Origin: Rhizobium phaseoli
GTDB taxonomy: Bacteria; Pseudomonadota; Alphaproteobacteria; Rhizobiales; Rhizobiaceae
Assembly (NCBI RefSeq): GCF_010668805.1
Contig: NZ_WUFT01000016.1
Span: 1-64,000 of the forward strand
Reading direction: 5' to 3'
DNA length: 64,000 nucleotides
The translations under genes were made by a program, and so were the position numbers. Shown one piece after another: positions 47,870 through 58,900 of the stretch; position 1 is the stretch's first letter; each line of letters begins with the position of its first letter. The notes beneath the pieces were generated by a model. The model was not told the origin of the DNA, made no database searches, and saw only the letters and a list, made by a program, of their open reading frames with translations.

Positions 47870-49915
47870 ATGGAAACCTTACAATACCTGAGCCCTATGG
47901 GATGGAAGGCGATCGAAATCGCCGTCACGCTCATCGTGGTGGCAATTCTTTTCCGGTGGAGCGGCGTGATCCGCTACATCCCCAACGACAGGCTCGGCAT
48001 TCTCGAGAAGCTCTGGAGTTTTCGCGGCTCCGTCGACAATGGCTTCATTGCGCTCTATGGCGAGGCCGGCTTCCAGCCGGAAGTCGTGCGCGGCGGCCTG
48101 CATTTCTTCATGCCGTTCCAGTATTCGATGCATCGCGCCAATCTCGTAACCATTCCGCAGGGCCAGATCGGCTATGTTTTCGCCCGTGACGGCGAGCCGC
48201 TGCCGCCGACCCAGACGCTTGCCTCCAATGTCGACGCCGATGATTTTCAGGATGTGCGCGGCTTTCTCACAAAAGGCGGCCAGAAGGGGCCGCAACGCAA
48301 GATCCTACGCGAAGGCACCTATGCCATCAATCTCGCGCAGTTCATCGTGCTGACCGCACAATCGAACTATGCGGTCAACCTGAACGCATCGGAACAACGA
48401 CTGTTCGCCGACATGTCGACGCTGATTGCCGACCGGAATGGCTTCGAGCCCGTCGTCATCCACGACGCCGAGGACCTGATCGGCATCGTCACCATCCATG
48501 ATGGTCCGGCGCTGCCGGATGGCGAGATCATCGCGCCGACCGTTGCCAACAACCCGAAAGATCCGAACTTCCACAATAATTTTCAGGATCCGGAGAAGTT
48601 TCTCAATGCCGGCGGTTATCGCGGCCGGCAATTGCAGGTGCTTGCCGACGGCAGTTATTTCCTCAACCGCATCTTCGCAACCGTCGAACTTGTGGAAAAG
48701 ACGATCATCGACGTCGGCACGGTGGGTGTCGTCGTCTCCTACACCGGCCGGCGAAGCGCCGACATTTCCGGCTCATCCTATCGTCATGGCGAACTGGTCG
48801 AGACGGGCGCCCGCGGTGTCTGGTCGACGCCGCTGCTGCCGGGCAAATATGCGTTCAACACCTTTGCTGGCAATATCATCATCGTGCCAACGACCAACTT
48901 CGTGCTGAAGTGGACCAAGGAACAGTTCGGCGAGCACAGGCTGGACGAGAATCTTTCCGAAGTATCGCTGATCACCAAGGATGCATTCGAACCGGTGCTG
49001 CCGCTCTCGGTCGTCGTGCATATCGACTATATGAAGGCGCCCCTCGTCGTGCAGCGTTTCGGCGATATCAAACGGCTGGTCGAACAGACGCTCGATCCGA
49101 TGGTCTCAGCCTATTTCAAGAATATCGCCCAGACCAAGACCCTGATCGAACTGCTGCAGGAACGCAGCGAAATTCAGCGTAAATCCGGCGACGAAATGCG
49201 CGAGAAGTTTAACTCCTACAGCCTCGAACTGCAGGAAGTGCTGATCGGTACGCCGCGGGCCAACAATGGCCAGAACAGCATCGAGCAGATTCTGATCCAG
49301 CTGCGCGAGCGTCAGATAGCCGTTGAAAAGGTCGAGACCTATAAATTGCAGGAGGCGGCGGCGGTCCAGGAGCGCACATTGCGCGAGAAGCAAGCGCTGG
49401 CCGAACAGCAGGCGAAGATCACCACATCGGCACTGACCATCGAGATCAGCGAGAACGAAGGTAAGGCGCAACTCGCCCGCACCCGTCAGCAGGCAGAGAC
49501 CATTCAGGTTACCGCAAAGGCCGAAGCCGAGAAGGTGCGCCTCGCCGGCCTCGGCGAAGCCGATCGTATCAAGGCCGTCGCGCTCGCCGATGCCGAACGC
49601 ATCAAGGCGACCGGTTTTGCCGATGCCCAAAAGGTGCGCGCCATCGGTTTGGCGGAAGCGGAGGCCACCGAGAAGAAGGTCGCGGCCTTCGGTGGACCGG
49701 ATTATCAGCTCCACTCGCAGGTCCTCATGCGCTTTGCTGAAGCGATCGAAAACGGCAGGCTGCCGCTCGTGCCGCAGATCCAGGTCGGTGGTGGCGGCGG
49801 CGAAAAGGGCGCCACCAATGGTCTTGTGGAAATGATGCTGTCGATGCTGGTCGCCGATCGGCTTGGGCAGCCGGCTTCACCTCCTGCGGTGCCGGCGCCG
49901 ACCGAGCAGCAGTAA
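47870..49915 (+). CDS. long SPFH (band 7/flotillin-like) membrane protein
   Basis: 681 residues from ATG 47870; the upstream in-frame ATG at 47840 is possible. One N-terminal membrane anchor (about residues 9-30), an SPFH-like region (about 35-430, with GQIGYVFARDG, LREGTYAINLAQFIVLT, VGVVVSYTGR, PLSVVVHIDYMKAPLVVQRFGDIKRLVEQTLDP), and a long Ala/Glu-rich coiled coil (about 480-620, EKVRLAGLGEADRIKAVALADAERIK), ending in a Gly/Pro-rich tail. Longer than ordinary flotillins (about 400-500). Such proteins form membrane microdomain scaffolds. Ends in a clear terminator at 49923-49947. Confidence 0.85.
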   Translation: METLQYLSPMGWKAIEIAVTLIVVAILFRWSGVIRYIPNDRLGILEKLWSFRGSVDNGFIALYGEAGFQPEVVRGGLHFFMPFQYSMHRANLVTIPQGQIGYVFARDGEPLPPTQTLASNVDADDFQDVRGFLTKGGQKGPQRKILREGTYAINLAQFIVLTAQSNYAVNLNASEQRLFADMSTLIADRNGFEPVVIHDAEDLIGIVTIHDGPALPDGEIIAPTVANNPKDPNFHNNFQDPEKFLNAGGYRGRQLQVLADGSYFLNRIFATVELVEKTIIDVGTVGVVVSYTGRRSADISGSSYRHGELVETGARGVWSTPLLPGKYAFNTFAGNIIIVPTTNFVLKWTKEQFGEHRLDENLSEVSLITKDAFEPVLPLSVVVHIDYMKAPLVVQRFGDIKRLVEQTLDPMVSAYFKNIAQTKTLIELLQERSEIQRKSGDEMREKFNSYSLELQEVLIGTPRANNGQNSIEQILIQLRERQIAVEKVETYKLQEAAAVQERTLREKQALAEQQAKITTSALTIEISENEGKAQLARTRQQAETIQVTAKAEAEKVRLAGLGEADRIKAVALADAERIKATGFADAQKVRAIGLAEAEATEKKVAAFGGPDYQLHSQVLMRFAEAIENGRLPLVPQIQVGGGGGEKGATNGLVEMMLSMLVADRLGQPASPPAVPAPTEQQ

Positions 49916-49922
49916 TTGTGGA

Positions 49923-49947
49923 TGGGCCGGTTATGCCGGCCCATTTT
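49923..49947 (+). terminator. rho-independent terminator after the SPFH gene
   Basis: Stem TGGGCCGG / CCGGCCCA with a 5-base loop (TTATG), followed directly by TTTT. Eight bases after the SPFH stop. Confidence 0.8.
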
Positions 49948-50351
49948 GCCGACCCGACCAAAAGGCTGCGATCGCTCGACTTTCCTGGCACTTTGCAATG
50001 CGGAGCTGGATGATCTCGGGAGCGACAGCAGGCGCTGATGGCGAATGGTTGACCTGCGCCTAGACGAATAATCGATGCGGTCATCGCCGGCAATCTCCAT
50101 GACGGCGATCAGACGTCGATGAAGACGGCACGCTTCTTGGCAAGCCAGCTGGAACGGCTGCACCGAGCGTCGATTGGCGCTTCCAGATCCGCAGCAATCA
50201 CGCTGCGATGTCGATAGGACTAGGTGATGGCCGATAGGCTTAGATCGTCGGCGGCGAAGCCGAGATCGCGGCTTCTGCAACCGGCTCTTGTCTTGCTCAA
50301 GGATAGTTCATATTGACTAGCATGCCGGCCACTTAAAAAAACGAGTTATCC
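49948..50351. other. intergenic stretch before the LprI-A2M-PbpC operon
   Basis: About 400 bases. A minus-strand frame (49705-50280) is open but mostly opposite the SPFH gene's 3' end and not protein-like. AT-rich DNA just before 50352 (CACTTAAAAAAACGAGTTATCC) may hold the promoter. No operator recognised. Confidence 0.4.
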
Positions 50352-53300
50352 ATGGCTTTCGTCCCTCGCCTGCGTTTGCTTGTTGCCCTCAGTGGTTGTC
50401 TTTTCTCAGCAGTCTCCCATGCGCAATCCTTTGATTGCGGCAAGGCGCAGTCCGCTATTGAAAAGGCGATTTGTGCCTCCCCTGCCTTGATTGCTCAGGA
50501 CACTGCCTTGGCGGCCTCCTATCGGCAGGCATTGACCGATCTCAACGGCGACCCGGCAAAGCTGAACGATCTACGCCAGCAACAGCGCCGCTGGTTGGCT
50601 GACCGCAACAAATCCTGTGTAGACACCGATCCGGTCCGGCTGTCGGCATGCCTCACAACAAGCTATCACACGCGTCTTGAAGCGCTTGTAGCAGCTGGCG
50701 CGTCTCCCAGCCACAAGCCGGCAGAATCCGCCGTCGAGCTTGCACCATCAACAGCACCGACGACACCGCCTGCTGCGGGACAAGATACATCGGCGCCGTT
50801 GGTTGCCGCAGCGCCTCAACCCGCGCCCATAAAGGCCCTGCCCCGGCTTGTGTCGCAGCCGCATTTGGCCTCGGATCAACTGCCTGCCGATCAGGATGGC
50901 AGCACCTTGCTGACCGTCGACACGCCCGGCCATATCACCATCCGTACGCAGAGCACCTCGGGTGAAGCATTGCAGCTCGTCGATATGATCGCAGGCCCTG
51001 GGGACCGCATGGGCGCCGCCGGGGTCAGCGACGGCCGGATCGACGCCCTGCTCGATAAAGGCACCTACAAGATCCGTGTGTTCGGCGCCAAGGGAGCCGC
51101 CGGCGACGTTAAGCTTACCGCACAGGCCTATCAGGAGCTTGAACAGCCCGACGCCGCTTTGACCTCCGCCACCCCAATCCATGCCGATCTAAGCGATCTG
51201 CAACAAAGATCCTATTGGATCGACATTCGCGATGCCGGGCGCGTCGATATCGAGGCCGTTGGACGCTCGCTTCAGGATCTTCGCTTGTGGCGAAACGGCA
51301 CCGATATTGCCGCTCTCTCGCCGAAAATGTCGATTTTCGAACTGAAGCCGGGCCTCCCCATGACCCGGGCCACGCTGACGGGAAAGGTCGAGGCCGGCCG
51401 CTATCTCGTGACGGCCTATGGCGGCCAGAAGCTTGTCTGGACCAATTCGGACGCCGCAGAGCCATTCCACATTCGCACCGGCACGCAGATATCGCTGGCC
51501 GGAGGGATTGCCGAAAATGTCATCGGCCCTTTCGGCTCGATACGTTTTGAGGCGCCGGCAGATCTCGATACCTTCCGCCTGGAGCTGCCGCAATCGGCAC
51601 CGGCGGTGCTCCGGGCCGGTCGGATTTCCGACACAGGGACGGCTTTTCAGAGCGCCGCGATCGATAAGGCTAGCCGTGAACCGATAGCCACGCTTTCGCT
51701 TTCGACAGACAGCCAGGTGAGTATTGTCGAAGTCTCGGGTTATGAAGGCCAGCCTTTCCAGCTCCGCGGGCTTCGGTTCGGCACCGAGACCCAATTCAAA
51801 GGCTCGGTGGCCAATCTCATCAGTCTCGACGTTGCCGGCGAAGGCCACGATGAAATTCCGGCCACGGCTCTGTTGGTGCGCCAGGATAGCAGTGGCAAAG
51901 CCACCATCGTCGCTTCCGACCTGCCTCATCTGGGGCCAGGCCAGGCTTGGCGGCGACGCTTCAACTTGCGCGGGCCGACATCGCTTCTATTCGAGATGAC
52001 CCAAGCGGGCCAGATCGGCATCCGCACCTCAGGCGTTGCGCTGCATGCCGACATCAGCCCGGTTCTGGTTGGCAATGCCCCGCGCGCCGATGGCCGCAAC
52101 GCCGATCGTTTCGATCTGGACGCCGGCTATTATCTGCTGCGCCTGCTGCCCGACAATAATGCCGTCGGCATCGTCGACCTTTCCTTCGGCACGCCGGGCC
52201 TCCTCCCACCGGTCCAACCCGCCGCTCCGGCACGCACGACTATTTCCTTTGGCATCCGGGAAGCCGAAAAGGCCACGCGCTACCAGATCATCACCAATGC
52301 TGCGCCCGGTTTGCTGACGGGACCTCGTGCCGTGGCCTTGCCCGCCGATCTGCAGGTGCGGCCACTGGCGCTTTGGCAGCCCGTCGATGCCTCGGCGCAG
52401 CCGCAACCCCTGCCAGATCAGCCGATGTCCAATATGCCGGCGCCCGTGCCGCAGGCCAAAGGCGCCGCGAATGACGATGCGAACGCCCTGTCGCGGCCGG
52501 CATCGCCAGCGGATTTGCAGATCGACGTCCGTGTGCCCCCTGGCGGGACCATCGCCGCCGTCGACATGCACAATACATCCGTCGCTTTTGCGACCAGCAA
52601 CCAACGTGTCGACGCAAAGGGCCGCACGTTGACACTGCGCTTCCCCGCCCCTGCCGCTGCCCGGTCCATCGTCGTCAGCTGGCAGCCGGATGCTGCTGCG
52701 GCGCAGAAAATCGCCTCGCCGACCCCCGCATCCTCGTTGATTGTCGGCCAAAGCCAGTTTCTCGATCTCGCCGAAAACGCGCAGAAATCCTACCGGCTCG
52801 AGGTTCCCGAGGGCGGGCTTTACCGCATCGAAACCCTTGGCCGTTTGCAGACATCGCTGAGCCTTGGCACCTCATTCCTGCCGGGACTGGGGGAAGCGTC
52901 GGACAATGGCGATGGCCATAATGCGCTGCTGCAAACCTATCTGCGCGCGGGAACCTATCAGGTTGACGTCTCCGCCCAGAATTCCTCCGGCCATCTCGGC
53001 GTCGCCGTTACGCCGGCCTCGCTGTTGACCGCGGCAAGCCTGGTCGCCGATGGCACCAGCCGAGGGGCCCTCTCAGGCGGGCGCGGCGCCATCGTGCCGA
53101 TCGAGATCGCAACTGCAGGAACCTATCAGCTCGATCTCTATTCCCTGGGCGAAGACCTTACCGCGCGTCTCGAGGATGCGGAGGGATGGCCGCTCACCGC
53201 GCCAGGCCCGCTTTCCACGCTCAGTCAGGATTTCACCCCGGGGCACTACCGTCTGGTAATCCTGCCGCGCGACGTCGACACGCGGTTTGTCGCACGGCTA

Positions 53301-55988
53301 AGACCGGTCATCGACCCACCGCAGTTGCAGGGCCACGGACCACACCCACTGGCCTTCAATCAGTCCCAAGCATTTCAGTGGCGCGAGCCTCAGAGCAAAA
53401 GCGACGCACGCGTTGCCGATAGCTGGACGTTTGATCTCCTTGCCGATGCCGATGTCAGCATCGACCTGACCGAAGGCATGATCGGCACTCTGTTTCGCGA
53501 CGACAAGGACCAGATCGCCCGATTTGTCGCCGCTCCCCAATTCACCGGCACGTTGAAGGCCGGGCATTATCGCATCGATCTCATGAGCCTCGCCCATGAT
53601 GACCGACTGGATTATCAGATTACCCTGAACACCCAGGATTTGCAGCCGGGCGAAGCACGCTTCGTCAACCTTCCCGCCGAGCTTTCCTTCAATGTCGACA
53701 AGGACCGTGTCGTCAGCCTCGGCACGTTCGGCCGCAGCGAAATCAAAGGCGTGTTGAAGGACGAGCATGGCGCCGTAGTCGAACGCCTGACGGGGCGCAG
53801 CGATGATTGGAACATCGCGCTCTCCACTCGCCTGCCGGCGGGATCCTATACGCTGGCCCTTGATCAGGCGGCAGCGTCAGGCCCGGCCAGCAGTCAATCA
53901 GATGACGGTTCCGACGATCAAGACGCCGACTCCGGTGATGGTGAGCAGGAGGCCAGCGACGACCAGGCCGACGTTGGGGATATCGAAGTTCAGTTTGCCC
54001 TGCCGCAGGAGCAGCCGCAGCCAGCCCTCACCGAGAGCGGCACCGCCGAGGTCAACGGCGCCTCCGTCTTTGCTTTTCCCTTGCCGGCCAACACAAAGGA
54101 TCAACTTGCGCTGGTCGCAGCCCAGTCCACCAGTGAGCTGGTTCTCTCCGTCGAAAAACGAGACGCCGACGGCAATTGGAAGCCGCAAGCCTTTGCCCGT
54201 GGCCGCACGCCGCTGATCGCCTGGCCGGCGTCCGAGGGAGGTGCACAACGGCGCGCATCGGTCTGGACCCTTGATGGTGGAGCAGCACCCATCAAAATCG
54301 CCGCGCGCAGCATCGCCCGCGATATGCGCGAGCCCGGCGACATTGCCTTGGATCCGGTGACCATCGATGGCCTTGATCTCTCCTTGAACGTTGCTCTCGC
54401 GCATGCACCATCGGCCGGCCTCGTCGACCTTGGCGCTGCCGCCGATCTGCTTGTCGGCGCAAGTGCGGACCGTCCGCTCACGGCGGCCATGCCCGGACTT
54501 TTTGCTCCGCAATCGGATCGTTTATGGCTGGTCTCCCGCGCAGCGAGCCATGTGCAGGTAAACCCAGCGCAGCCCGAGGCAGAAATCGCGCTGACGCTTG
54601 CGCCAGGAGATCAGGCAATTATCCCAGCCGCACCGGCTTTGCCGGGCAAAGTCAGATTGTGGCGCGCGGATTCGGCTTTTGGACAGCCGGGCCTGACGGC
54701 CGGACGCGGCATGGGCATCAGCCTCAACAGTGCGGTCGCGCTCTCCGATAATCAGGATCTGCATATCTGGAACGCCGCAAGCGATGAAAGCCTGCAGCTG
54801 CGGCTTAGACCGGTCGATGCTGCCGAGCTCGAGGCAGTGCAGCTGAATGGCACCTTGACGACCACCATTCCAGCCTTCAGCGCGCGGCCGGTGAAGCTCG
54901 CACCGGCAGTGAAACGGCTCACCCTCGACCTGGCGCCGGGGATCGCCGTCGTCTCCGCCCCTTCAACCTCGCAATTGTTGAACGTCTGGTCGGGTGCAGC
55001 TCCGCTGTCGCGCAGCATCGCGACGTCGACTGAGGAGATCTGGCTCGTCAACCTGACGGGGGATGCCGGCTCGGCGCGCGTTAGCCTGTCGCCGGGCCAA
55101 GCCGTTACGCTCGGCAATGATCAGATCAAGCGACGGTTCTTCGGCACGGTCGGATCGGAAGAAATCGCGGTTGATGCCATGAAAGGAGATGTCCTGAACG
55201 TCTCCGGCGGCGCGGCGACCTTTATCGGCTCCGACGGTCGGGTCTCGCGTGGTGACAGCATTCCCGTGTCCGGACCTGGGCAACTGATCGTCGATCACGG
55301 TGCCGGCCTCGTGGCGCTGTGGCTGGAACGGGATCGCAAGTCGCCCTGGCCCAAGCCAGAACCAAAATCGATGACCCTGCCGCAGAGCGTGACACTCGAG
55401 GGTGAGGCCATGGCCTTCCGCCTCGATCCGGCCCAACCGATGGTGCTTGACGTCAGCACCGACGCCCCCGTCATTGTCGGCCTGGAGCAAGGGGGTCACC
55501 GCGACCTGCAGCTATTTCCGACGGGAGCGGAATTCCACCGCTATCTGGCGGCGGGCGAGGCAGTCCTGACGCTCTATTCCACGCATGAGGGCCCCTTGTC
55601 AGGCAACCTGGATATGACGGCAACACCGGTCGTCCCGGTCAACGACGGCATCGGCGCCCCGGTCGTGCTTGCACCGGGCGCGACAGCCTTGTTCGGCTTC
55701 GAGGTTATAAATAGCGGCAATATCGGTGTCGGCCTGCGTTCCGATCCGGATCTTGCCATCGGCCGGCTGCTGGATGCCAAGGGCCAAGTGCTCGGCGACG
55801 GCGTCAATCAATTGAAGCAGCTCGCGCCAGGCTCTTACCTCCTGGAAGCGCGCGCACCGGCGGACGCACCGACGCTCATCGTCAGGCCCTCGGTGGTTGG
55901 ATTGTCACCACCGCCCGCAGGTCCGCCGCCCGAAATTGTCAGCGATTATTTGCAGCGTGCCGGTTTGAAGCCCACGGGATCGAAGTGA
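50352..55988 (+). CDS. giant exported protein with N-terminal LprI (lysozyme-inhibitor-like) domain
   Basis: 1878 residues from ATG 50352. Signal peptide VPRLRLLVALSGCLFSAVSHAQ. Residues about 26-115 are a LprI/DUF1311 domain (FDCGKAQSAIEKAICASPAL, RQQQRRWLADRNKSC, LSACLTTSYHTRL), with paired cysteines; LprI-type domains inhibit lysozyme in characterised members. The rest is beta-rich and repetitive, with PPC-like modules such as GTYKIRVFGAKGAAGDVKL, AGRYLVTAYGGQKL and AGTYQVDVSAQNSSGHLGV. An Asp/Gln/Ser-rich linker lies at about 1178-1205 (SDDGSDDQDADSGDGEQEAS). The C-terminus ends PPEIVSDYLQRAGLKPTGSK. Its stop overlaps the A2M start, so the two are coupled. No family is known for the long part. 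Confidence 0.75.
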   Translation: MAFVPRLRLLVALSGCLFSAVSHAQSFDCGKAQSAIEKAICASPALIAQDTALAASYRQALTDLNGDPAKLNDLRQQQRRWLADRNKSCVDTDPVRLSACLTTSYHTRLEALVAAGASPSHKPAESAVELAPSTAPTTPPAAGQDTSAPLVAAAPQPAPIKALPRLVSQPHLASDQLPADQDGSTLLTVDTPGHITIRTQSTSGEALQLVDMIAGPGDRMGAAGVSDGRIDALLDKGTYKIRVFGAKGAAGDVKLTAQAYQELEQPDAALTSATPIHADLSDLQQRSYWIDIRDAGRVDIEAVGRSLQDLRLWRNGTDIAALSPKMSIFELKPGLPMTRATLTGKVEAGRYLVTAYGGQKLVWTNSDAAEPFHIRTGTQISLAGGIAENVIGPFGSIRFEAPADLDTFRLELPQSAPAVLRAGRISDTGTAFQSAAIDKASREPIATLSLSTDSQVSIVEVSGYEGQPFQLRGLRFGTETQFKGSVANLISLDVAGEGHDEIPATALLVRQDSSGKATIVASDLPHLGPGQAWRRRFNLRGPTSLLFEMTQAGQIGIRTSGVALHADISPVLVGNAPRADGRNADRFDLDAGYYLLRLLPDNNAVGIVDLSFGTPGLLPPVQPAAPARTTISFGIREAEKATRYQIITNAAPGLLTGPRAVALPADLQVRPLALWQPVDASAQPQPLPDQPMSNMPAPVPQAKGAANDDANALSRPASPADLQIDVRVPPGGTIAAVDMHNTSVAFATSNQRVDAKGRTLTLRFPAPAAARSIVVSWQPDAAAAQKIASPTPASSLIVGQSQFLDLAENAQKSYRLEVPEGGLYRIETLGRLQTSLSLGTSFLPGLGEASDNGDGHNALLQTYLRAGTYQVDVSAQNSSGHLGVAVTPASLLTAASLVADGTSRGALSGGRGAIVPIEIATAGTYQLDLYSLGEDLTARLEDAEGWPLTAPGPLSTLSQDFTPGHYRLVILPRDVDTRFVARLRPVIDPPQLQGHGPHPLAFNQSQAFQWREPQSKSDARVADSWTFDLLADADVSIDLTEGMIGTLFRDDKDQIARFVAAPQFTGTLKAGHYRIDLMSLAHDDRLDYQITLNTQDLQPGEARFVNLPAELSFNVDKDRVVSLGTFGRSEIKGVLKDEHGAVVERLTGRSDDWNIALSTRLPAGSYTLALDQAAASGPASSQSDDGSDDQDADSGDGEQEASDDQADVGDIEVQFALPQEQPQPALTESGTAEVNGASVFAFPLPANTKDQLALVAAQSTSELVLSVEKRDADGNWKPQAFARGRTPLIAWPASEGGAQRRASVWTLDGGAAPIKIAARSIARDMREPGDIALDPVTIDGLDLSLNVALAHAPSAGLVDLGAAADLLVGASADRPLTAAMPGLFAPQSDRLWLVSRAASHVQVNPAQPEAEIALTLAPGDQAIIPAAPALPGKVRLWRADSAFGQPGLTAGRGMGISLNSAVALSDNQDLHIWNAASDESLQLRLRPVDAAELEAVQLNGTLTTTIPAFSARPVKLAPAVKRLTLDLAPGIAVVSAPSTSQLLNVWSGAAPLSRSIATSTEEIWLVNLTGDAGSARVSLSPGQAVTLGNDQIKRRFFGTVGSEEIAVDAMKGDVLNVSGGAATFIGSDGRVSRGDSIPVSGPGQLIVDHGAGLVALWLERDRKSPWPKPEPKSMTLPQSVTLEGEAMAFRLDPAQPMVLDVSTDAPVIVGLEQGGHRDLQLFPTGAEFHRYLAAGEAVLTLYSTHEGPLSGNLDMTATPVVPVNDGIGAPVVLAPGATALFGFEVINSGNIGVGLRSDPDLAIGRLLDAKGQVLGDGVNQLKQLAPGSYLLEARAPADAPTLIVRPSVVGLSPPPAGPPPEIVSDYLQRAGLKPTGSK

Positions 55989-58900
55989 AACCAATGAAAA
56001 AAATCGTATTTCTCATTGCCCTCGCTCTTGCCTCTTCAACGCCGGTTGCAAGCGGTCATGCCCAGCAAGGTGCTGCCTCGTTGGCACTGGATGTCCTGCA
56101 GCGCGCCGACGGCGTCAAAATCGTGCCGGAGAGGTTCCTGCGCGCCTATGATCCGGTCACGATCTTCTTCCCCACCGATACCGGCCCCGCAACCGGCGGC
56201 CCGGAGGATTCGCCTGAGCGTTTTGTGACCATGGAACCGGCGGCTGCCGGCGCCTGGCAGTGGCTCGGCGCACGCGCCTTGCAATTCCGCCCGGCCGACA
56301 AGTGGCAGCCGCTGTCGCGCGTCAAGGTAACGATGCTGGCTCATGACAAGGACGCGGGCGGCACGACGGAACTGATACCGCTGCTGCCGGTGCCGGTATC
56401 GACGGCTCCGGCCGCACCCGATGATCCCGTCAGCGAGCTCGACCAGGTCACATTGACCTTTGCCGAACCCGTCGATGTTCCGGCGCTGAGCCGGCTTCTG
56501 TCGATCGAGCTGCGTCCGGCGCCCGGCATTGGCGACGAAGGCGGTTTGATGCTGGGGGCGCAGGATTTCGATATCCAGCCGCTCGAACGCAACAGCCGCG
56601 GCGACCAGCAATCCTATGTGGTGAAGCTGCATGCCAGCGTGCCCGATGGCCGCGTTGCCATTCTGCGGTTAAAGCTTGCCGACACGCCAGACTTCAACGA
56701 CCAGACCTTCGAGTTGCGCGTGCGTACCGCAGTGCCCTTCACCATGACCAGTTCCGATTGCGGACGAGGCTTCGACGCCGCCACAAGCGATGACATCATG
56801 CGCTGCACGTCCAACGCCACCGTCAGCGACGACAGCGCCGCGGTCGATGATGACGGCAACTCGCTCGACAATGCCGAGGCAGCGCCGATCGCTCGATCGG
56901 GTCGTGGCCTGATCTTCCGGTTTTCGAGCAATCCGGTGGCCGGGAAGCAGTTTTCGGTCCGGGACGCCTTGCGCATTTCTCCACCGGTCGACGATCTGAC
57001 GGCGGAAGCCAGCGACGGCCGTCTTTACATCAATGGCCGCTTTCTCACCGACAAGGTCTATACGCTCGATGTGACCGCCGGCGCCTTGACGGATGACCGC
57101 GGCAGACCGCTGGCGACCGGTTTCGGCCAGAAATTCGCCTTCGCACCGGAACAGTCCTCGCTCGTCTGGGATGCGTCGCAGGGCGTGGTCGAGCGTTTTG
57201 GCCCGCAACTCGTGCCGTTGCGTGGGCGCGGCTATGACAGGGCCGACGTGCGCATCCACGCAATCGATCCGCTGTCCCGCGATTTTTGGCCTTTCCCGCA
57301 ACCCGGCCTCGAGACGGATGACTACGAAGCGCCGCCTCTGCCCGGCAAGGAGCCGCAGAAATGGGCCGACAGCGATGAGATTTCAGCCGACGCGATCCAG
57401 GCGCGCGTCAAGGCGCTCGGATCGCCTGCTATATCCGAATTCGTGGACCTGCCGATTCACAAGGGCGGCGCCGCCACCAAATTCGGCCTGGATCTGAAAT
57501 CCTTTTTTGCCCGGATCGCTGGGCCTGACCAGCCCGGCACCTATCTCGTCGGCCTGCGTGCGGTGGACAATCAAACCCGACATTGGCTTCGTGTGCAGGT
57601 CACCGACCTGACCTTGAGCGCGGTGGAGGAACAGGACCGGGTACGATTTGCCGTCACCTCGCTTGCCAAGGGCAATCCGATCAGCGGCGCGCAGATCCGC
57701 CTCGACGGGTTGCGCGACGGCAAATTCGTCACGCTGGCGACGGGGACGACAGACGCACAGGGCTTCTTTTCTTGGGAGCTGCAGCAGCGCGCCGATGCGA
57801 AGATCCGGCGCGTCATCGTGACGAAGGGGCTGGATACCCTGGTCGTCGACCCCGATCATGCCCCGGCCCAATATGCTCAGGACAACTGGACCAAGCCGTC
57901 GGCCGCCTGGCTGGATTGGACGACCAATCCGACGGACACCCGCACCGAGCAGAGCCGCACCCTTTGCCATGTCTTCACCGAGCGGCCGATCTACCGCCCG
58001 GAGGAGCCCGTGCATATCAAGGGCTATGTCCGCAGCTATCTCGGCGGCCACTTGACGCTGCCGACGCAAGGCGGCCAGATCGTGATTACCGGCCCTGACA
58101 AACAGGAGTGGCGCATACCGGTGCGGCTGGACGCATTCGGCGGCTTTTACCACAAATTCGACGCCGAGACGCCGGCAACGGGCGATTATGAAGTTCATTT
58201 CGAACCCGGCGGCACGGCGGGGGCTACCGACCAATCTCAACCGGCGCAGACATCCGGTGAGGACGGGAATGCCGACGGCCAGGCGGGTGATGACGCGACC
58301 GATGATGGGCAGGCTGACGATAGCCAGGCCGACACGGCTCAGACCGCCGATAGCGACAGCAGCGCCGCGAGCCCGGCCGACAATACGGTCCAATGCGGCA
58401 GCATCTCCTTCAAGAAGGAGGCCTATCGCCTGCCGACTTTTGAAGTCGTGCTCAACAATCCGCAAACCGTACCACTCGATTCCTCCTTCAACGTTGATCT
58501 GATCGCCCGCTATTTCGCCGGTGGCCTGCTGGCGGATCGTCCGATCCGCTGGCGCGCCGTGCAGTATCCCTACAACTGGACGCCACCTGGCCACGAGGGC
58601 TTCCTTTTTTCGACGGATTCCCGTTACTCCGGCGGCGATGAATTTAAATCCTCGCCGGCGCTCGAACGAGACGGCAGCACAGACGCCGGCGGCGCCTCGC
58701 GCATCAGCTTCGACACGACGATCGAGCCGACGGCGCAACCCCGCCGCTATATGATCGAGGCAACGGTTACCGGTGACGATGATCTGCAGGTGCGCAGCAT
58801 CACCAACGTCTTTGCCGTCCCGCCCTTCGTGCTTGGCCTGAAGGTGCCGCGTTATGTGCCAAATCCAGGCGCCATCGAGCCTGAGATCCTGGCGGTCGAC

